NCBI RefSeq assembly: GCF_014898815.1
Contig: NW_026515545.1
Span: forward strand, 1,674,001 to 1,738,000
Length of the DNA: 64,000 bases
Direction: 5' to 3'
Source: Panonychus citri
Lineage: Eukaryota > Arthropoda > Arachnida > Trombidiformes > Tetranychidae
Position numbers and translations under genes: made by a program. Of this stretch, positions 34,608 through 45,512 are shown piece after piece. Within the stretch, counting starts at the first letter, position 1; each line of letters starts with the position of its first letter. The notes below the pieces were generated by a model that was given only the letters and a program-made list of their open reading frames with translations, was not told the origin of the DNA and ran no database searches.

Positions 34608-37054
34608 TTAACTTGATTTAAATTGTTTGACAATATTTTTCATCTTGATAACTTTACTTGTCCAATATAATGTTGACAAGAAAAATATTAATCTAGTTAA
34701 TCCTGGTAAACCATATTGGATTAACAATTTATCCATAAATTGTTGATTAAACGTTGATTGTAGAGGGAAAAATAGTAAACATCTGATTAATTCTTGTTTA
34801 CTCCAATCACGGCCATTCATTAATTTGGAAAGACAAACAATTGAAAAGGTAAGGTAACCAATGAACAGGTAAGTTAATGGATTGTTAATTGTTGCCATTG
34901 TCACCATATTCATGTGGAAAATTAAAACAGCACCAAAGTGAATCATGAAGTAAAGGTTAATTGCGATTGAATGTTTCGGATCGTATTTGGTTGATGTTGA
35001 ATAATCAACTTCAGGAATATCATTGGGATCACCTAATCTTGGTTTTCCTTCATCCCAACCTGGACCTTTAAAGATTATTGATAAACTATGGATTAAACCT
35101 TTAGATGATTTCAATCGATTCCAAATATCGATCCAGCCCGAATTTTGAACAGTCCAAACGTCGAAGGTGTTGATTGGATGGACAAGACCGTAGACAATTG
35201 GATCTTTTTCCGATTCAAATGTACCAAATAAATGATCCCAAATGGTTAAAAATCCGGCGTAATTTTTATCGATACAATAACGATTACGTCCATGGTGGAC
35301 ACGATGGACACTCGGTGTGTTGAATATCCACTCGATTGGACCCAAACTCGGAATTAGTTCAGTGTGAAGCCAAAACTGGTAAAGTACATTGAGCTGAAGA
35401 TGAACCAGAAACATTGGCGGAGGGAAAAACAAAGCCATCGGAACGAACCAAAACTGTTGATTAACGAAATTGAAAAAAATCCAAAATTGAACAATTAACT
35501 TTCCCTTTTCTAATTGTTACATTTTTCTTACCGCATGGAAATAAACTTGAAGGATTGATTGTCGCGAGGCCGTTGACAAATTGTAATCCTCTGAACTGTG
35601 GTGAGTTTGATGAATTGCCCAAAGGAAATTAACCTCTGAAAAGTAAATTGTTGATTATAATCAGAAATCAGAGCAATCATCTTCATGTTTGCCAATCAAT
35701 TGATTAACTTTCCATTAAATTATTAAATATATGACATGAAAACCAATTTAACTTGTTGTTGTTGTTGTTGCTTCAATAATCTGGTTAATTTGATTTTATT
35801 GGTTTGTTGTGTTGAAACAACAATTTAAAATTAAAAGTTTTTCCTGTTAATTGTGTTATTAACTGTAAATAAACTGATTGATTGTTTCTGGTCAAGTCTA
35901 TTTATGAAGGGAAAGTAATCAAATCCAATTAAGTGAGTAGTCTAAAAGTTAAATTGGCTTCTGTGAAATTAATCATGTAAATGATTATGATGATTAGCAC
36001 AACATGAAAAATTGATTAACATCACACTAATCATGATAACATGCAAACAACAATCTGAGAGCAACAATAATAAGATTTGACCTCATCTCCGTTTTCAGGT
36101 TACTTTTGATATTAATAGAACTTTAATCTTCCTCTTCCCTGTTTATCATCATCATGTTGATTCAGTTTGAAAATGATGCGGATAAAGATAAAAGCTGATG
36201 AAAGTTTATTGTCAGAAATTGAAACTTGATTGTAATCAATTGTTTCTCTCTCTCTTTCTTTCCAATTAAATTGTTCATAATTACCATGACTTGCTCGATG
36301 GAACCAATAATATGTAAAGTCGAGAGCGACCAATGCAATGAGCCAAGAAGTTACATCTCCATTCAATGAAAATAGAGCAAAATTTTCATGGAAATAAACG
36401 TAGAACACAATTAAAAGGCTTCTCATGATAATCCTGTTATATAATTAAGAGAATAATTAATTTCATCTTTCAACTAATTGGAAGAATTCAAATTAAAAGT
36501 CAATTGAGGTGAAAGTAAAAAAAAATAAGATGAAACAATCAATATAACGGAACTTATTTTGTTACATTTCTTTAAGCAAATTGACCTGTTTGGCCTCACA
36601 TTGCATAACATTTCCTTAATTGTCGTATTACATCATTAAAATTGTTAATTACTTATGATTGTCATACTTTAGGTTATTGATTTAATTTCTTATTCGAGTG
36701 AAATTATTTTTCACCTTTCTATTTTTTCATCGACTCTGAGATATTAGTTTACTATCAATAATATTAGATGAGATTCAATTTTCAAGTCAAACGATTTAAT
36801 TAATTGTTAACTTACTTTGATTGTTCCATGAGGATTCCAGCGGCAATCGATGTAAAACTGTCCGTTATTCGAGCCAATTTATAGCCTCTGATTGCGGCGA
36901 CAATTTGTTCCAATGCCATGAAACATGAAAAATAAGGAATCACTTTCGACACATAATCGGGAACATCTTCGACTCGATGGTAAATATGTTTACGAGGATC
37001 AACGAGATAGAAAAGGTAACCGATTTGTTCAATTGTAGTAACAATTAAGTCCAT
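34608..37054 (-). CDS. AGMO: alkylglycerol monooxygenase (TMEM195 family)
   Basis: Four exons: 36816-37054, 36285-36433, 35532-35635, 34608-35453; 445 aa, about the length of vertebrate AGMO. The fatty-acid-hydroxylase His boxes that hold the di-iron centre are intact: HRASHE (125-130), HQTHHSSEDYN (138-148), and HRVHHGRNRYCIDKNYAG (from 214), plus His194 in FWLHTE. Several hydrophobic membrane segments surround them (for example LLIVFYVYF and the C-terminal YLFIGYLTF). AGMO cleaves the ether bond of alkylglycerols using tetrahydrobiopterin at the ER; this family assignment is firm, activity is inferred from the intact His residues. A GGCCATCTACTGACG element lies about 280 bp upstream of the ATG. 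Confidence 0.94.
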
Positions 37055-37334
37055 CGTTTTATTGATTAGAATAGTTGATTAGAAAGAGACGAGAAAAAGT
37101 CAATGTTGTTTTACAAATTTTCTGATCGTTGATTATTTAGAGCACTTTTTCGTTGGTATTACATGATTAAGAAGAACTGACCTGCACTTCGGTGCGACTA
37201 AATTGCGATTTAATTTCAGTTTTCTAAATGTTTATGTTCTCATTTTCAGTTTTCTCACTTGATTAAAACCCGTTTTAAGTGAATCGCGTTTTTTTACTGT
37301 TATGCCGATAAACTTAGACTTTCAGGTCAAGCGT

Positions 37335-37349
37335 GGCCATCTACTGACG
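37335..37349 (+). promoter_or_regulatory. CATCT promoter-proximal element (AGMO side)
   Basis: GGCCATCTACTGACG; of the copies in the window it is nearest to GCCMYCTRSTGG, the CTCF-type consensus. It lies between the AGMO start and the left end of the RPS3A inverted repeat. Confidence 0.5.
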
Positions 37350-37693
37350 ACGATATGTTACTACGGGGACCGCGATTGTCAACTAATATTAAGACCTTAC
37401 AATTAGCTGAATTGAGATTTTTTTTGACCATTTTATTTGCGTAGATAAAGATAGAGATGTTTTCATCATTTTCAAAGCAATGATCTTATTTAGCTTTAAA
37501 GATCCCACAATTTGATTGCTCTTTGTATTCCCCTTATATCAAAATGTGATGTTATGAGAAAACAAAATTATAACAATTTTCATTTTTTTTCCAAGTTGTT
37601 ATTATTATTATTATATTGATGTTGTTGTTGTTGTTTTTTTGTTGTTGTTGTTGTTGTAATTAGCAATTGTAAATTGTGGCAATTTTAAACATT

Positions 37694-38705
37694 TTAAACA
37701 GATTCTAAGACTGGTGGTTCATATTTATCATCTGGTCGATCTACAGCCATTGGCTCTGTTCCTGCACCGGCAGCTCCACTTGCACCAGCGGTACCGGTAG
37801 TACCTCCTTTACCATGTCCATGAAGCTCTAATAATTTTGGTAAATCAAATTTAGGTCTCTTCAGCACTTTAACCTTTCGAATACAAACATCATGTAATGG
37901 ATAAATACGATGACAATTTTTCTCTATATCTTTTGCCATTGAATCAGGAATTAACTTGTTTACAACTTCTTTAAGGTCAGAATCTTTAACCTCTTTTGTA
38001 ATAATATCCATCATCTTTTTACGAATTGCTCGTACTTGAGTGTGTTGAGCATATGATGTTTTCCTTTTTTGATCAGATGGTTTACGGGTAAATCCTATAC
38101 AGAAGACTCGTAGCAAATAACCATCGGTTGTCTTTACATCAATGCTCGCCTCAATAAGAGTTTGCCATTTTCTCACCATTGATCGAAGTTTATCTACAAC
38201 AAACCAAAAGAAAGAAAGACAGAAATATTATTATTAACTTATTAATAAATATAAACAAGATAAATTGATAAATTGATAGAAAGAATCTAAAGAATCTAAA
38301 ATAAAAGAAAATAAAAGAATATAAAAAGATGATATTCACATCAAACGTGTACACAATGTGAGTAAAGAGTTTTGTTTACGTACCTGTGGTTAAATTCATT
38401 CCATGAAAATTGGTCAAAACATTTTTTCCTTGAACTTCTTCGGCAACCAAACGAAATTTACGGAAAGCAACCTCATCATTTTGAAGATCAGCAAGAGAAC
38501 ATTCAAACACTCGTCCCTTTAATCCTTCACTAGCAATTTTAGTTCCTTGTGTCCGATTAACAATTGTTTTACCAATGTGAGGAACCGAGAACATGGAAGG
38601 AGCTTTGACATCATACCATTCTTTTCTGGTAAATGGATCAACAATCTTCTTCTTGGCTCCTTTCTTACCACTTTTGGCTAATCCCTTATTCTTACCAACA
38701 GCCAT
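37694..38705 (-). CDS. RpS3A: 40S ribosomal protein S3a (eS1), copy 1
   Basis: Exons 38384-38705 and 37694-38193, joined by a GTACGT donor and TTGTAG acceptor in phase 1; 273 aa against about 264 in vertebrates. It starts MAVGKNKGLAKSGKKGAKKK and carries the eS1 signature stretches WYDVKAPSMF, NRTQGTKIASEGLKGR and LLRVFCIGFTRK. eS1 sits on the small-subunit platform near the mRNA exit. The C-terminal Gly/Ala/Thr-rich run (GGTTGTAGASGAAGAG) is longer than usual. The protein is identical to copy 2 on the other arm. The 5' flank has pyrimidine-rich stretches (CTTCCGTTTCCTTCTTT on the sense strand) suitable for a TOP-type leader, which is typical of ribosomal protein mRNAs; the exact start site is not known. 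Confidence 0.95.
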
Positions 38706-38901
38706 ATTAACTTATTATATTAATTATTCCTAATTACAATTAAATTTAACAAAACTAAATAAGAAAAAAACACTGATTTAACTAAACAAGTTACATTGGT
38801 CAAAAACAATTTTCCAAACACACGGCAAGAAATTCAAGTAAAGAAGGAAACGGAAGCATAAGAAAAGGGAAAATATACTAATCACATTCGGTAAAAAACC
38901 G

Positions 38902-39100
38902 CAAAAATTCTTTTTCTTCAAAATTTTTATTCTCAATTTTTCATCAAAAATTAAATTCTTCAATATTGTCAATTGCTTTTCTTTTTCAAATTGATTTCTG
39001 TTAGATTTTCCTCTTAACGATAACCGGAACAATTAATTCAAATTCAAATTTGACTAGAGGTTCAAATCAATTGATCAAACTAATCGGTTAATTGAAGCAT
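38902..39100. promoter_or_regulatory. unique spacer between the two RPS3A promoters
   Basis: About 200 bp of non-repeated AT-rich DNA at the centre of the inverted repeat. Both RPS3A copies are transcribed away from it, so it may act as a shared divergent regulatory core. It is bordered on both sides by CGGTTTTTT-type words. Confidence 0.4.
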
Positions 39101-39296
39101 CGGTTTTTTGCCGAATGTGATTAGTATATTTTCCCTTTTCTTATGCTTCCGTTTCCTTCTTTACTTGAATTTCTTGCCGTGTGTTTGGAAAATTGTTTTT
39201 GACCAATGTAACTTGTTTAGTTAAATCAGTGTTTTTTTCTTATTTAGTTTTGTTAAATTTAATTGTAATTAGGAATAATTAATATAATAAGTTAAT

Positions 39297-40302
39297 ATGG
39301 CTGTTGGTAAGAATAAGGGATTAGCCAAAAGTGGTAAGAAAGGAGCCAAGAAGAAGATTGTTGATCCATTTACCAGAAAAGAATGGTATGATGTCAAAGC
39401 TCCTTCCATGTTCTCGGTTCCTCACATTGGTAAAACAATTGTTAATCGGACACAAGGAACTAAAATTGCTAGTGAAGGATTAAAGGGACGAGTGTTTGAA
39501 TGTTCTCTTGCTGATCTTCAAAATGATGAGGTTGCTTTCCGTAAATTTCGTTTGGTTGCCGAAGAAGTTCAAGGAAAAAATGTTTTGACCAATTTTCATG
39601 GAATGAATTTAACCACAGGTACGTAAACAAAACTCTTTACTCACATTGTGTACACGTTTGATGTGAATATCATCTCTTTTTATATTCTTTTATTTTAGAT
39701 TCGTTTAGATTCTTTCTATCAATCTATCAATTTATCTTGTTTATATTTAATTAATTAGTTAATAATAATATTTCTGTCTTTCTTTCTTTTGGTTTGTTGT
39801 AGATAAACTTCGATCAATGGTGAGAAAATGGCAAACTCTTATTGAGGCGAGCATTGATGTAAAGACAACCGATGGTTATTTGCTACGAGTCTTCTGTATA
39901 GGATTTACCCGTAAACCATCTGATCAAAAAAGGAAAACATCATATGCTCAACACACTCAAGTACGAGCAATTCGTAAAAAGATGATGGATATTATTACAA
40001 AAGAGGTTAAAGATTCTGACCTTAAAGAAGTTGTAAACAAGTTAATTCCTGATTCAATGGCAAAAGATATAGAGAAAAATTGTCATCGTATTTATCCATT
40101 ACATGATGTTTGTATTCGAAAGGTTAAAGTGCTGAAGAGACCTAAATTTGATTTACCAAAATTATTAGAGCTTCATGGACATGGTAAAGGAGGTACTACC
40201 GGTACCGCTGGTGCAAGTGGAGCTGCCGGTGCAGGAACAGAGCCAATGGCTGTAGATCGACCAGATGATAAATATGAACCACCAGTCTTAGAATCTGTTT
40301 AA
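39297..40302 (+). CDS. RpS3A: 40S ribosomal protein S3a (eS1), copy 2
   Basis: Exons 39297-39618 and 39803-40302, same structure as copy 1 and the same 273-aa product. Exon lengths (322 and 500 bp) are equal in both copies; the intron is 184 bp here and 190 bp in copy 1. Full promoter and 3' flank are included in the duplicated arm, so both copies could be expressed. Identity of the proteins with diverged introns points to either recent duplication plus purifying selection or ongoing gene conversion between the arms. Confidence 0.95.
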
Positions 40303-40741
40303 AATGTTTAAAATTGCCACAATTTACAATTGCTAATTACAACAACAACAACAAAAACATCAATATAATAATAATAACAACTTGGAAAAAAAAATGAAAA
40401 TTGTTATAATTTTGTTTTCTCATAACATCACATTTTGATATAAGGGGAATACAAAGAGCAATCAAATTGTGGGATCTTTAAAGCTAAATAAGATCATTGC
40501 TTTGAAAATGATGAAAACATCTCTATCTTTATCTACGCAAATAAAATGGTCAAAAAAAATCTCAATTCAGCTAATTGTAAAAATTCGGATTCAACTCAAA
40601 CGCGATCAACAATTAAATCATAATATCATATCTTAAGTAAAACGTCGGCAAATGAATCGCAAATGTTTAAATTCAGTTTTAATGAGTCGAGAAGTTTATT
40701 TTCTGTTTCTTTTTCCTTTGCCTTTTACTTGTGATTTATGC

Positions 40742-41257
40742 CTATGAATTACCAGGTGTTGAGGGCGATGGATTAGCCTTTTTTGACTCTTCCTCTTCGT
40801 TGAAATTAAGCCAACTTTGTTCAACTATGGCTGCTACTCTTTTCTCATATTCTCTACGATTCTCTTGGTACAATTGGGCTGCCAATGAGTTTGCTGGTGA
40901 GTTAGGATTAGGTTCGTCTAAGAGCGATTGAATAGAGGTTAGAATGGCTGAAACATCATAAGTGGGTGACCATCGATTTTGTAGAATATCTAAACATATA
41001 CTTCCATCAGCATAGACGTTTGGATGAAACATTTTGGACACAAAGCGAACGGTAGGAGGCTTATTGGGATATTCTTCAGTGAATTCAAGAGTTAACTTGA
41101 AGGTTCCATCTTCGAATGGGGTGTCATGAGGCCCGAATATAACAGCATTCCAGATCATTATGTTATTGTCTGTGGGTGCACCAGAAACACCAGCAGGAGG
41201 ATCTTCTTGAAGCCTCTTAAAATCTCTCATTAGTCTTCTTCTAGCTGGAGTTGACAT
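40742..41257 (-). CDS. UBE2A: ubiquitin-conjugating enzyme E2 A/B (Rad6)
   Basis: Single uninterrupted ORF, 171 aa, beginning MSTPARRRLMRDFKRLQEDP exactly as in animal UBE2A/UBE2B. The catalytic core is complete: HPN (78-80), active-site Cys88 in DGSICLDILQNRWSPTYD, and SIQSLLDEPNPNSPAN. Animal Rad6 orthologues end at about 151-152 aa; this one has an extra C-terminal tail with EEEE then a Ser/Pro-rich end. Rad6 with Rad18 ubiquitinates PCNA, and with Bre1/RNF20 it ubiquitinates histone H2B. The gene has no introns in the coding region, so a retrogene origin is possible, though no poly(A) or target duplication was seen. The 5' flank is a GA-rich tract and beyond it starts the retroelement block, only about 440 bp upstream. 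Confidence 0.96.
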   Translation of the reverse strand: MSTPARRRLMRDFKRLQEDPPAGVSGAPTDNNIMIWNAVIFGPHDTPFEDGTFKLTLEFTEEYPNKPPTVRFVSKMFHPNVYADGSICLDILQNRWSPTYDVSAILTSIQSLLDEPNPNSPANSLAAQLYQENRREYEKRVAAIVEQSWLNFNEEEESKKANPSPSTPGNS

Positions 41258-41700
41258 CAGTGAAGGTTGATTAGACTTTTGATGATTGGCCTTTAATTTA
41301 AATCACAAAAACAAAAACAGAAAAAGAGACAGAAGGAGCGAGAGCTAAACAAAGGAGAGAATGTAAAATAAAGAGAGAGGGAGAGAGAGAGAGAATAGAT
41401 GAAGATACAGAAAAGGGAGAGAGAGAAAAAAAGAGAAAGAGAGAGAGAAAGAAAGAAACAGTTGTATATCAATGACGATGCAAGACTCGATTTGAGTGAT
41501 GAATTTTCTCAATCCAAATTTCCTTCTTTTCTTTATTATTATTATTGTTCTTTTGATTGTTTAGTTGATTAATTTAATTGTTCTTTCTATTAATCAAATT
41601 AAATCAAATTCACTTTAGATTTTGAATAAACACCAACAGGTTAAAATGAAGAAAACAAAACACAAACAGTAAAAAAATATCAGTGATGCAAAAATATTTT
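41258..41700. other. UBE2A 5' flank, GA-rich
   Basis: Purine-rich GA repeats (about 41370-41460) followed by AT-rich sequence up to the 3' end of the retroelement. Likely holds the UBE2A promoter and 5' UTR. Confidence 0.5.
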
Positions 41701-41703
41701 GAA

Positions 41704-41748
41704 GAGCTTTTGCTCCGCTGACTTAACAGCTGCTCCCACTTTACGTGG
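41704..41748 (-). other. three tandem stem-loops at retroelement 3' end
   Basis: On the plus strand: GAGC-TTTT-GCTC (41704-41715), GCTG-ACTTAA-CAGC (41717-41730), CCAC-TTTAC-GTGG (41736-41748). Each has a 4-bp perfect stem. They sit 9 bp past the RT stop codon, where non-LTR elements often carry the RNA structure recognised by their own reverse transcriptase. Confidence 0.5.
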
Positions 41749-41756
41749 CTCCTGCA

Positions 41757-44700
41757 TTAGGAGTCGACCGTTGGTCTTCGAGCTACCCCGTAGGCTTTGA
41801 ATCGGCTGTCAGTTGCTTCTATTTCCATAGCCATTTTCTTCACATGATTAGTTATTTCTCGATAATTTGTTTTCTTAATTATCCAACCTTTTTTCGGTTT
41901 CCAGTCTTTGCACTTCTTTAAGTGTGTAATGTTCATTTCATTCGGACATTTGTGTTCTAGTTGGTTAATGTTGATTTCTACTAATCTTATATTTCTCATA
42001 AATGTTCGCATGTACTTGAATTTCCCATTTCTCATGAAAATCCATTTGTTTCCATTGAATATCATCTTCATTAGTCCGTGTAGTGATGATTTAAACAAAG
42101 CTTTCTCTCGGTTTTGTAAGTCTTTTTTCACCATATTTTTGATTTGTTTCGATGTTTTTAGGGTGTTCAATTTCTTTGTCGCTTTTATCTCATCACATTT
42201 ATCATGATCGGTTAACAACTGTACTTCAATCGACGCGTTCATGGTTATTTTGTTCAGTTCTTCTTTACAATATCGACCCATTTTTAGATTCGTTTTGATC
42301 AGCTGCGGACATGGTTTACCTGTCTCACCTTTCTCAGTTACCAGTGTGATTATAGTCATTTCTTTATCAAAATTTGATTTGATTCCATTTACTTCATAAT
42401 GTTCGTGTTCATTATTGTATTTCCAACAGTATACGTTGTTTGATATTTCCGTAATTGTCCCCTCTTCTCGTTCTTTAACTGCAACCTTTAGCGTTTTTTG
42501 CCAATAATCAATTCTTATGTGTTGTTTGATGTTTGGCATCATATCGGCTAGTGGGAACTTTGATCCCTCGCATTCATTTCGCCAGAGGCTCATGATGATC
42601 CTTGTAATGTAGTTAATCGCCGGATTGGGTAGCCCATAGATGAACTCAAACCATGGATTTCTGTATGAACCATTATCAATTATCTTCATCGTCAGAATTC
42701 GTCCCATTTTGAGTATTAGATCAATTCTATATTTGGTGAAGTTGTTTTTGTACCATGGTGATAATCCGAGGCTCATCATTATCGGATCAAGGTATGCATA
42801 GTATATTGTACTCATTTGTTTCAGGTTCATCTGTCTAATCATTTTCTTCATCTGGTTATTTAGCTTGCACCTACCACATAATCTATTTATCACTTTGTCA
42901 TGGTCTGCGTGAAATTTGAGGTCAAAGCCTAGCAAGGTCTCAGGTTGACCTGGTAATCCTGTCATGTTGATTTTGAAGTGTTTCGTCTTCTTTTCATTGA
43001 GCGATAGATTGATTTGTTGTATGGCATTTTTGATTTCTATTAACGATTCTTCTCTGTTGTTTGTTAGGACGATTATGTCATCAGCGTAGCTGATGATCAT
43101 TTGATTACTCGGATTTCGGTTCAACCAGCGCATTGTGTTGTCCATCCCGATGGCGAATAGAAGCGGTCCAAGACCATATCCTTGTAGACCTTCAGGGTCG
43201 CAACTAACCTTAAGATTACCATTTTCAAAGCAGCGGATCTTTCTCTGTAATACAAATTGTTTAATCATTCGTTGTGTTTTTAGGTCTAGACCATTCAGTC
43301 TTTCAAGTATCGCTTTTCTTGAGATTTTGTCGAAAGCTTGTGTGATGTCAGTGATCATTTTAAAGGTGTATTCATCTTCGTATTCATGTAGCTTAATCAG
43401 TAGGTCCAGTCTATCTTGATTAAGGTATGCGAATTGTAAGTCACTACAAATTATGTCATTTGTACTAATCCATTTTTTCACCCTGTGTAGCAGTATTGTA
43501 TCCAGCATTTTCGATAGAAAACATTGAGTCCTAACGGTTCTCGTGCGTCCATCGCCTTTTGGAATTAAGGTACCCCCACTTATCAGCAGACAATTCGGAA
43601 TTCGATTGGTCTTGAAGATATCGTTAACCAGCCTGATTATACCTGCATGATATTTCTCCCAGACGAAATTCCACCTTCGTTTTGAAAAGGCATCAGCCCA
43701 TCCCGAGCTTGTTTTAAACCTCATTTTCTTCAGTATGGTTATTTCGTCTTCTTCAAGGCCATTCATCATTTCCCATCCAGGTGATTCAGATGATGTCTCC
43801 CTCATCCATGGGATCAACAGTTGCTTTTCTTTAATCATATTGTCCATGTCGCCAAGCTCACTTCTCAGGCGTCCAAAAATCTTGTATATTGATGTCATAT
43901 CCATTTCCGCAATAGGTATCGGTTTGTTTTGTCTGTTTCGGTAATCGTTCAGTTCGCTTCTAATTTTCTTTTTGTCCTCTTTATCTTTTGCCATCTTTAG
44001 TCTTTTCCGTATTCGCCTTTCTTTTCTGTTGCAGTGTAACCATTTTCTTTTATTTGTTGCTTTCCCAAGGTTCATTAATCCTGATACTCTTTCCGCAACA
44101 CTGCCTCTGTCCGTCCATATATCGGAGTATCTGTAACACCACGTTCTGAACAGCTGATCGGTTTTGGTGCTGAATTTGATTTTGAGAGTTGCAGAGATTA
44201 TTTTGTGATCGAGGTAGTTTACATCTTTGTATTCCGGTTTACACTCAAAGAATTTACCGTTGAAGAGGATGACGTCGATCATGGATCTGCATGTGCCTTT
44301 TTTGTTTATTCGTGTCGTACCTTCAGCTCTGTCTTTTTTCATCAGCGAATAGAATTGTTTGGCTTCAAGGGCGTTGATCAATTTGTTTACTTGCTCTAAT
44401 GGTATCTTATAATCCCACCTACGTGGATTTTCAGCCCAAATTTTCGTCTCTAGATTCAGGTCTCCCACAAGAAACGTGGGAATTCCCGTTTTTAGATTTT
44501 TCAGAGATTCTGTGAGTTCTCTCATTGTTGTCGTATTGCTCGGAGAGATATAGCAACTTATTAGTCCTATCACACATTGTTTTTTCCTCCAATATGTTAT
44601 AATCACATTATCACCGCCTCTAATCGTTTTAGTTAAGTGCCAGTCGTATGTAGCGTATATAGCTATTCGTTGTCCCCTGATTATGTTTGGCGACAAATTT

Positions 44701-44822
44701 GTTCCCTCGTCTTCGCTGGTCACCACAAAACAACTTGTTTGTTTCAGCATATCCCTTATTATGGTGTACGAATCTTTTTCATTCTTCCGCATTAGGTTCA
44801 CACAATTAATTTTGATTTCCAT
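41757..44822 (-). CDS. retroelement ORF: AP-like endonuclease and reverse transcriptase
   Basis: 1021 aa, ATG at 44822. An exonuclease-endonuclease-phosphatase type domain fills about residues 1-215, with Asn in VNL (8-10), SEDEG (36-40), GDLNL (120-124), a MIDVIL strand and LDHKII (204-209, variant of SDH). The reverse transcriptase follows: TLIPKGDG (418-425), DITQAFD (492-498, first catalytic Asp), GLQGYGLGPLLF (545-556) and YADD (579-582, catalytic pair). Thumb and C-terminal domain follow, with a CPNEMNITHLKKC segment that could be a reduced zinc motif. Architecture and motif style look like the R1/Jockey/I side of non-LTR elements, but diverged. The ORF has no stop or frameshift, so it may be young. 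It starts 39 bp after the stop of the previous ORF, which suggests coupled or reinitiated translation. Confidence 0.92.
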   Translation of the reverse strand: MEIKINCVNLMRKNEKDSYTIIRDMLKQTSCFVVTSEDEGTNLSPNIIRGQRIAIYATYDWHLTKTIRGGDNVIITYWRKKQCVIGLISCYISPSNTTTMRELTESLKNLKTGIPTFLVGDLNLETKIWAENPRRWDYKIPLEQVNKLINALEAKQFYSLMKKDRAEGTTRINKKGTCRSMIDVILFNGKFFECKPEYKDVNYLDHKIISATLKIKFSTKTDQLFRTWCYRYSDIWTDRGSVAERVSGLMNLGKATNKRKWLHCNRKERRIRKRLKMAKDKEDKKKIRSELNDYRNRQNKPIPIAEMDMTSIYKIFGRLRSELGDMDNMIKEKQLLIPWMRETSSESPGWEMMNGLEEDEITILKKMRFKTSSGWADAFSKRRWNFVWEKYHAGIIRLVNDIFKTNRIPNCLLISGGTLIPKGDGRTRTVRTQCFLSKMLDTILLHRVKKWISTNDIICSDLQFAYLNQDRLDLLIKLHEYEDEYTFKMITDITQAFDKISRKAILERLNGLDLKTQRMIKQFVLQRKIRCFENGNLKVSCDPEGLQGYGLGPLLFAIGMDNTMRWLNRNPSNQMIISYADDIIVLTNNREESLIEIKNAIQQINLSLNEKKTKHFKINMTGLPGQPETLLGFDLKFHADHDKVINRLCGRCKLNNQMKKMIRQMNLKQMSTIYYAYLDPIMMSLGLSPWYKNNFTKYRIDLILKMGRILTMKIIDNGSYRNPWFEFIYGLPNPAINYITRIIMSLWRNECEGSKFPLADMMPNIKQHIRIDYWQKTLKVAVKEREEGTITEISNNVYCWKYNNEHEHYEVNGIKSNFDKEMTIITLVTEKGETGKPCPQLIKTNLKMGRYCKEELNKITMNASIEVQLLTDHDKCDEIKATKKLNTLKTSKQIKNMVKKDLQNREKALFKSSLHGLMKMIFNGNKWIFMRNGKFKYMRTFMRNIRLVEININQLEHKCPNEMNITHLKKCKDWKPKKGWIIKKTNYREITNHVKKMAMEIEATDSRFKAYGVARRPTVDS

Positions 44823-44861
44823 TATAATAAAGTTTAATTGTCACAATGTAATACAAGTACA

Positions 44862-45278
44862 TTAATTATTGTCACTGTTACAAGAAATGTTTTCTTCCAG
44901 TTTGAATTTTGACTCGTTGTTTGTCACTTGAACAAAAGATTTAAACTGAGTCTTCGCGTTCTTGACCCAAAAGAAAGACTTTATATCAGTTTGTTTCCAG
45001 ATTTCCATCGTTAAGTTGCCATCGACCATGACTTCTATCCAGTTTGCAATGGTGACCTTTGCTCCTCTGTTAACTGCTTCACTTATCCATCTTAACTGCG
45101 GGAGATGTTCAAACTCATCAACTGCGACAATAACTGAGGCACCATTGTCATCGATCTTGTGCCAAACATTGATTTCATCTGTTAGAGTGAGGAAGTTTTC
45201 CAATGTCAATCTGCAATGAAAAAATACAACATCAAGATTATCATAAGAAAAGCAGAGTTTTTCATTGTCAAAGAACAT
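44862..45278 (-). CDS. retroelement accessory ORF z, 138 aa (paralogue of ORF y)
   Basis: ATG at 45278. No known domain. Its middle (VWHKIDDNGASVIVAVDEFE ... NRGAKVTIANWIEVMVDG) aligns with ORF y (45513-45965) by shared order of VW-I, a hydrophobic strand, a charged helix, GAK-T-NW-E and an acidic end, so the two are diverged duplicates. It is the ORF immediately before the RT ORF. The role is unknown; being kept intact inside the element suggests a function in its life cycle. Confidence 0.65.
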   Translation of the reverse strand: MFFDNEKLCFSYDNLDVVFFHCRLTLENFLTLTDEINVWHKIDDNGASVIVAVDEFEHLPQLRWISEAVNRGAKVTIANWIEVMVDGNLTMEIWKQTDIKSFFWVKNAKTQFKSFVQVTNNESKFKLEENISCNSDNN

Positions 45279-45512
45279 TTTGTTTTGTCAGTTCTATATT
45301 CTGGTTCAGTTATCTATACTCTAGTGACTAAAAGTTTCTGTCGTCTTGCTTATAAAGGTTACTTTTTGCCATTTATCTCGTTAAGAGAGGAAGAGAAATG
45401 AAAATGACAAGTCAAGGATTTACGATGGTTTTAATGGTTTTATTGGTAGTAATTTCGTGTTACAATACTGGGTTAATATAAGTTTGTTAGTCGGACAGTC
45501 GAGTTTTCTCTT

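Larger units (their letters stand above)
37397..40580. repeat. 1.5-kb head-to-head inverted duplication carrying RPS3A
   Basis: Left arm 37397-38901 and right arm about 39101-40580 are near-identical reverse complements around a 200-bp unique spacer. Each arm contains promoter, both exons, intron and about 290 bp of 3' flank. The coding parts give identical proteins, while introns differ by small indels and substitutions (for example around 38290 vs 39700), so this is not one sequence read twice. The outer limits are sharp: TTAGCTGAATTGAG is shared, the next bases differ. Confidence 0.9.

Noticed and set aside
38778..39032. 84-aa minus-strand ORF at the RPS3A spacer
   Set aside because: Lies in promoter and spacer DNA; Phe/Leu-rich by composition only.
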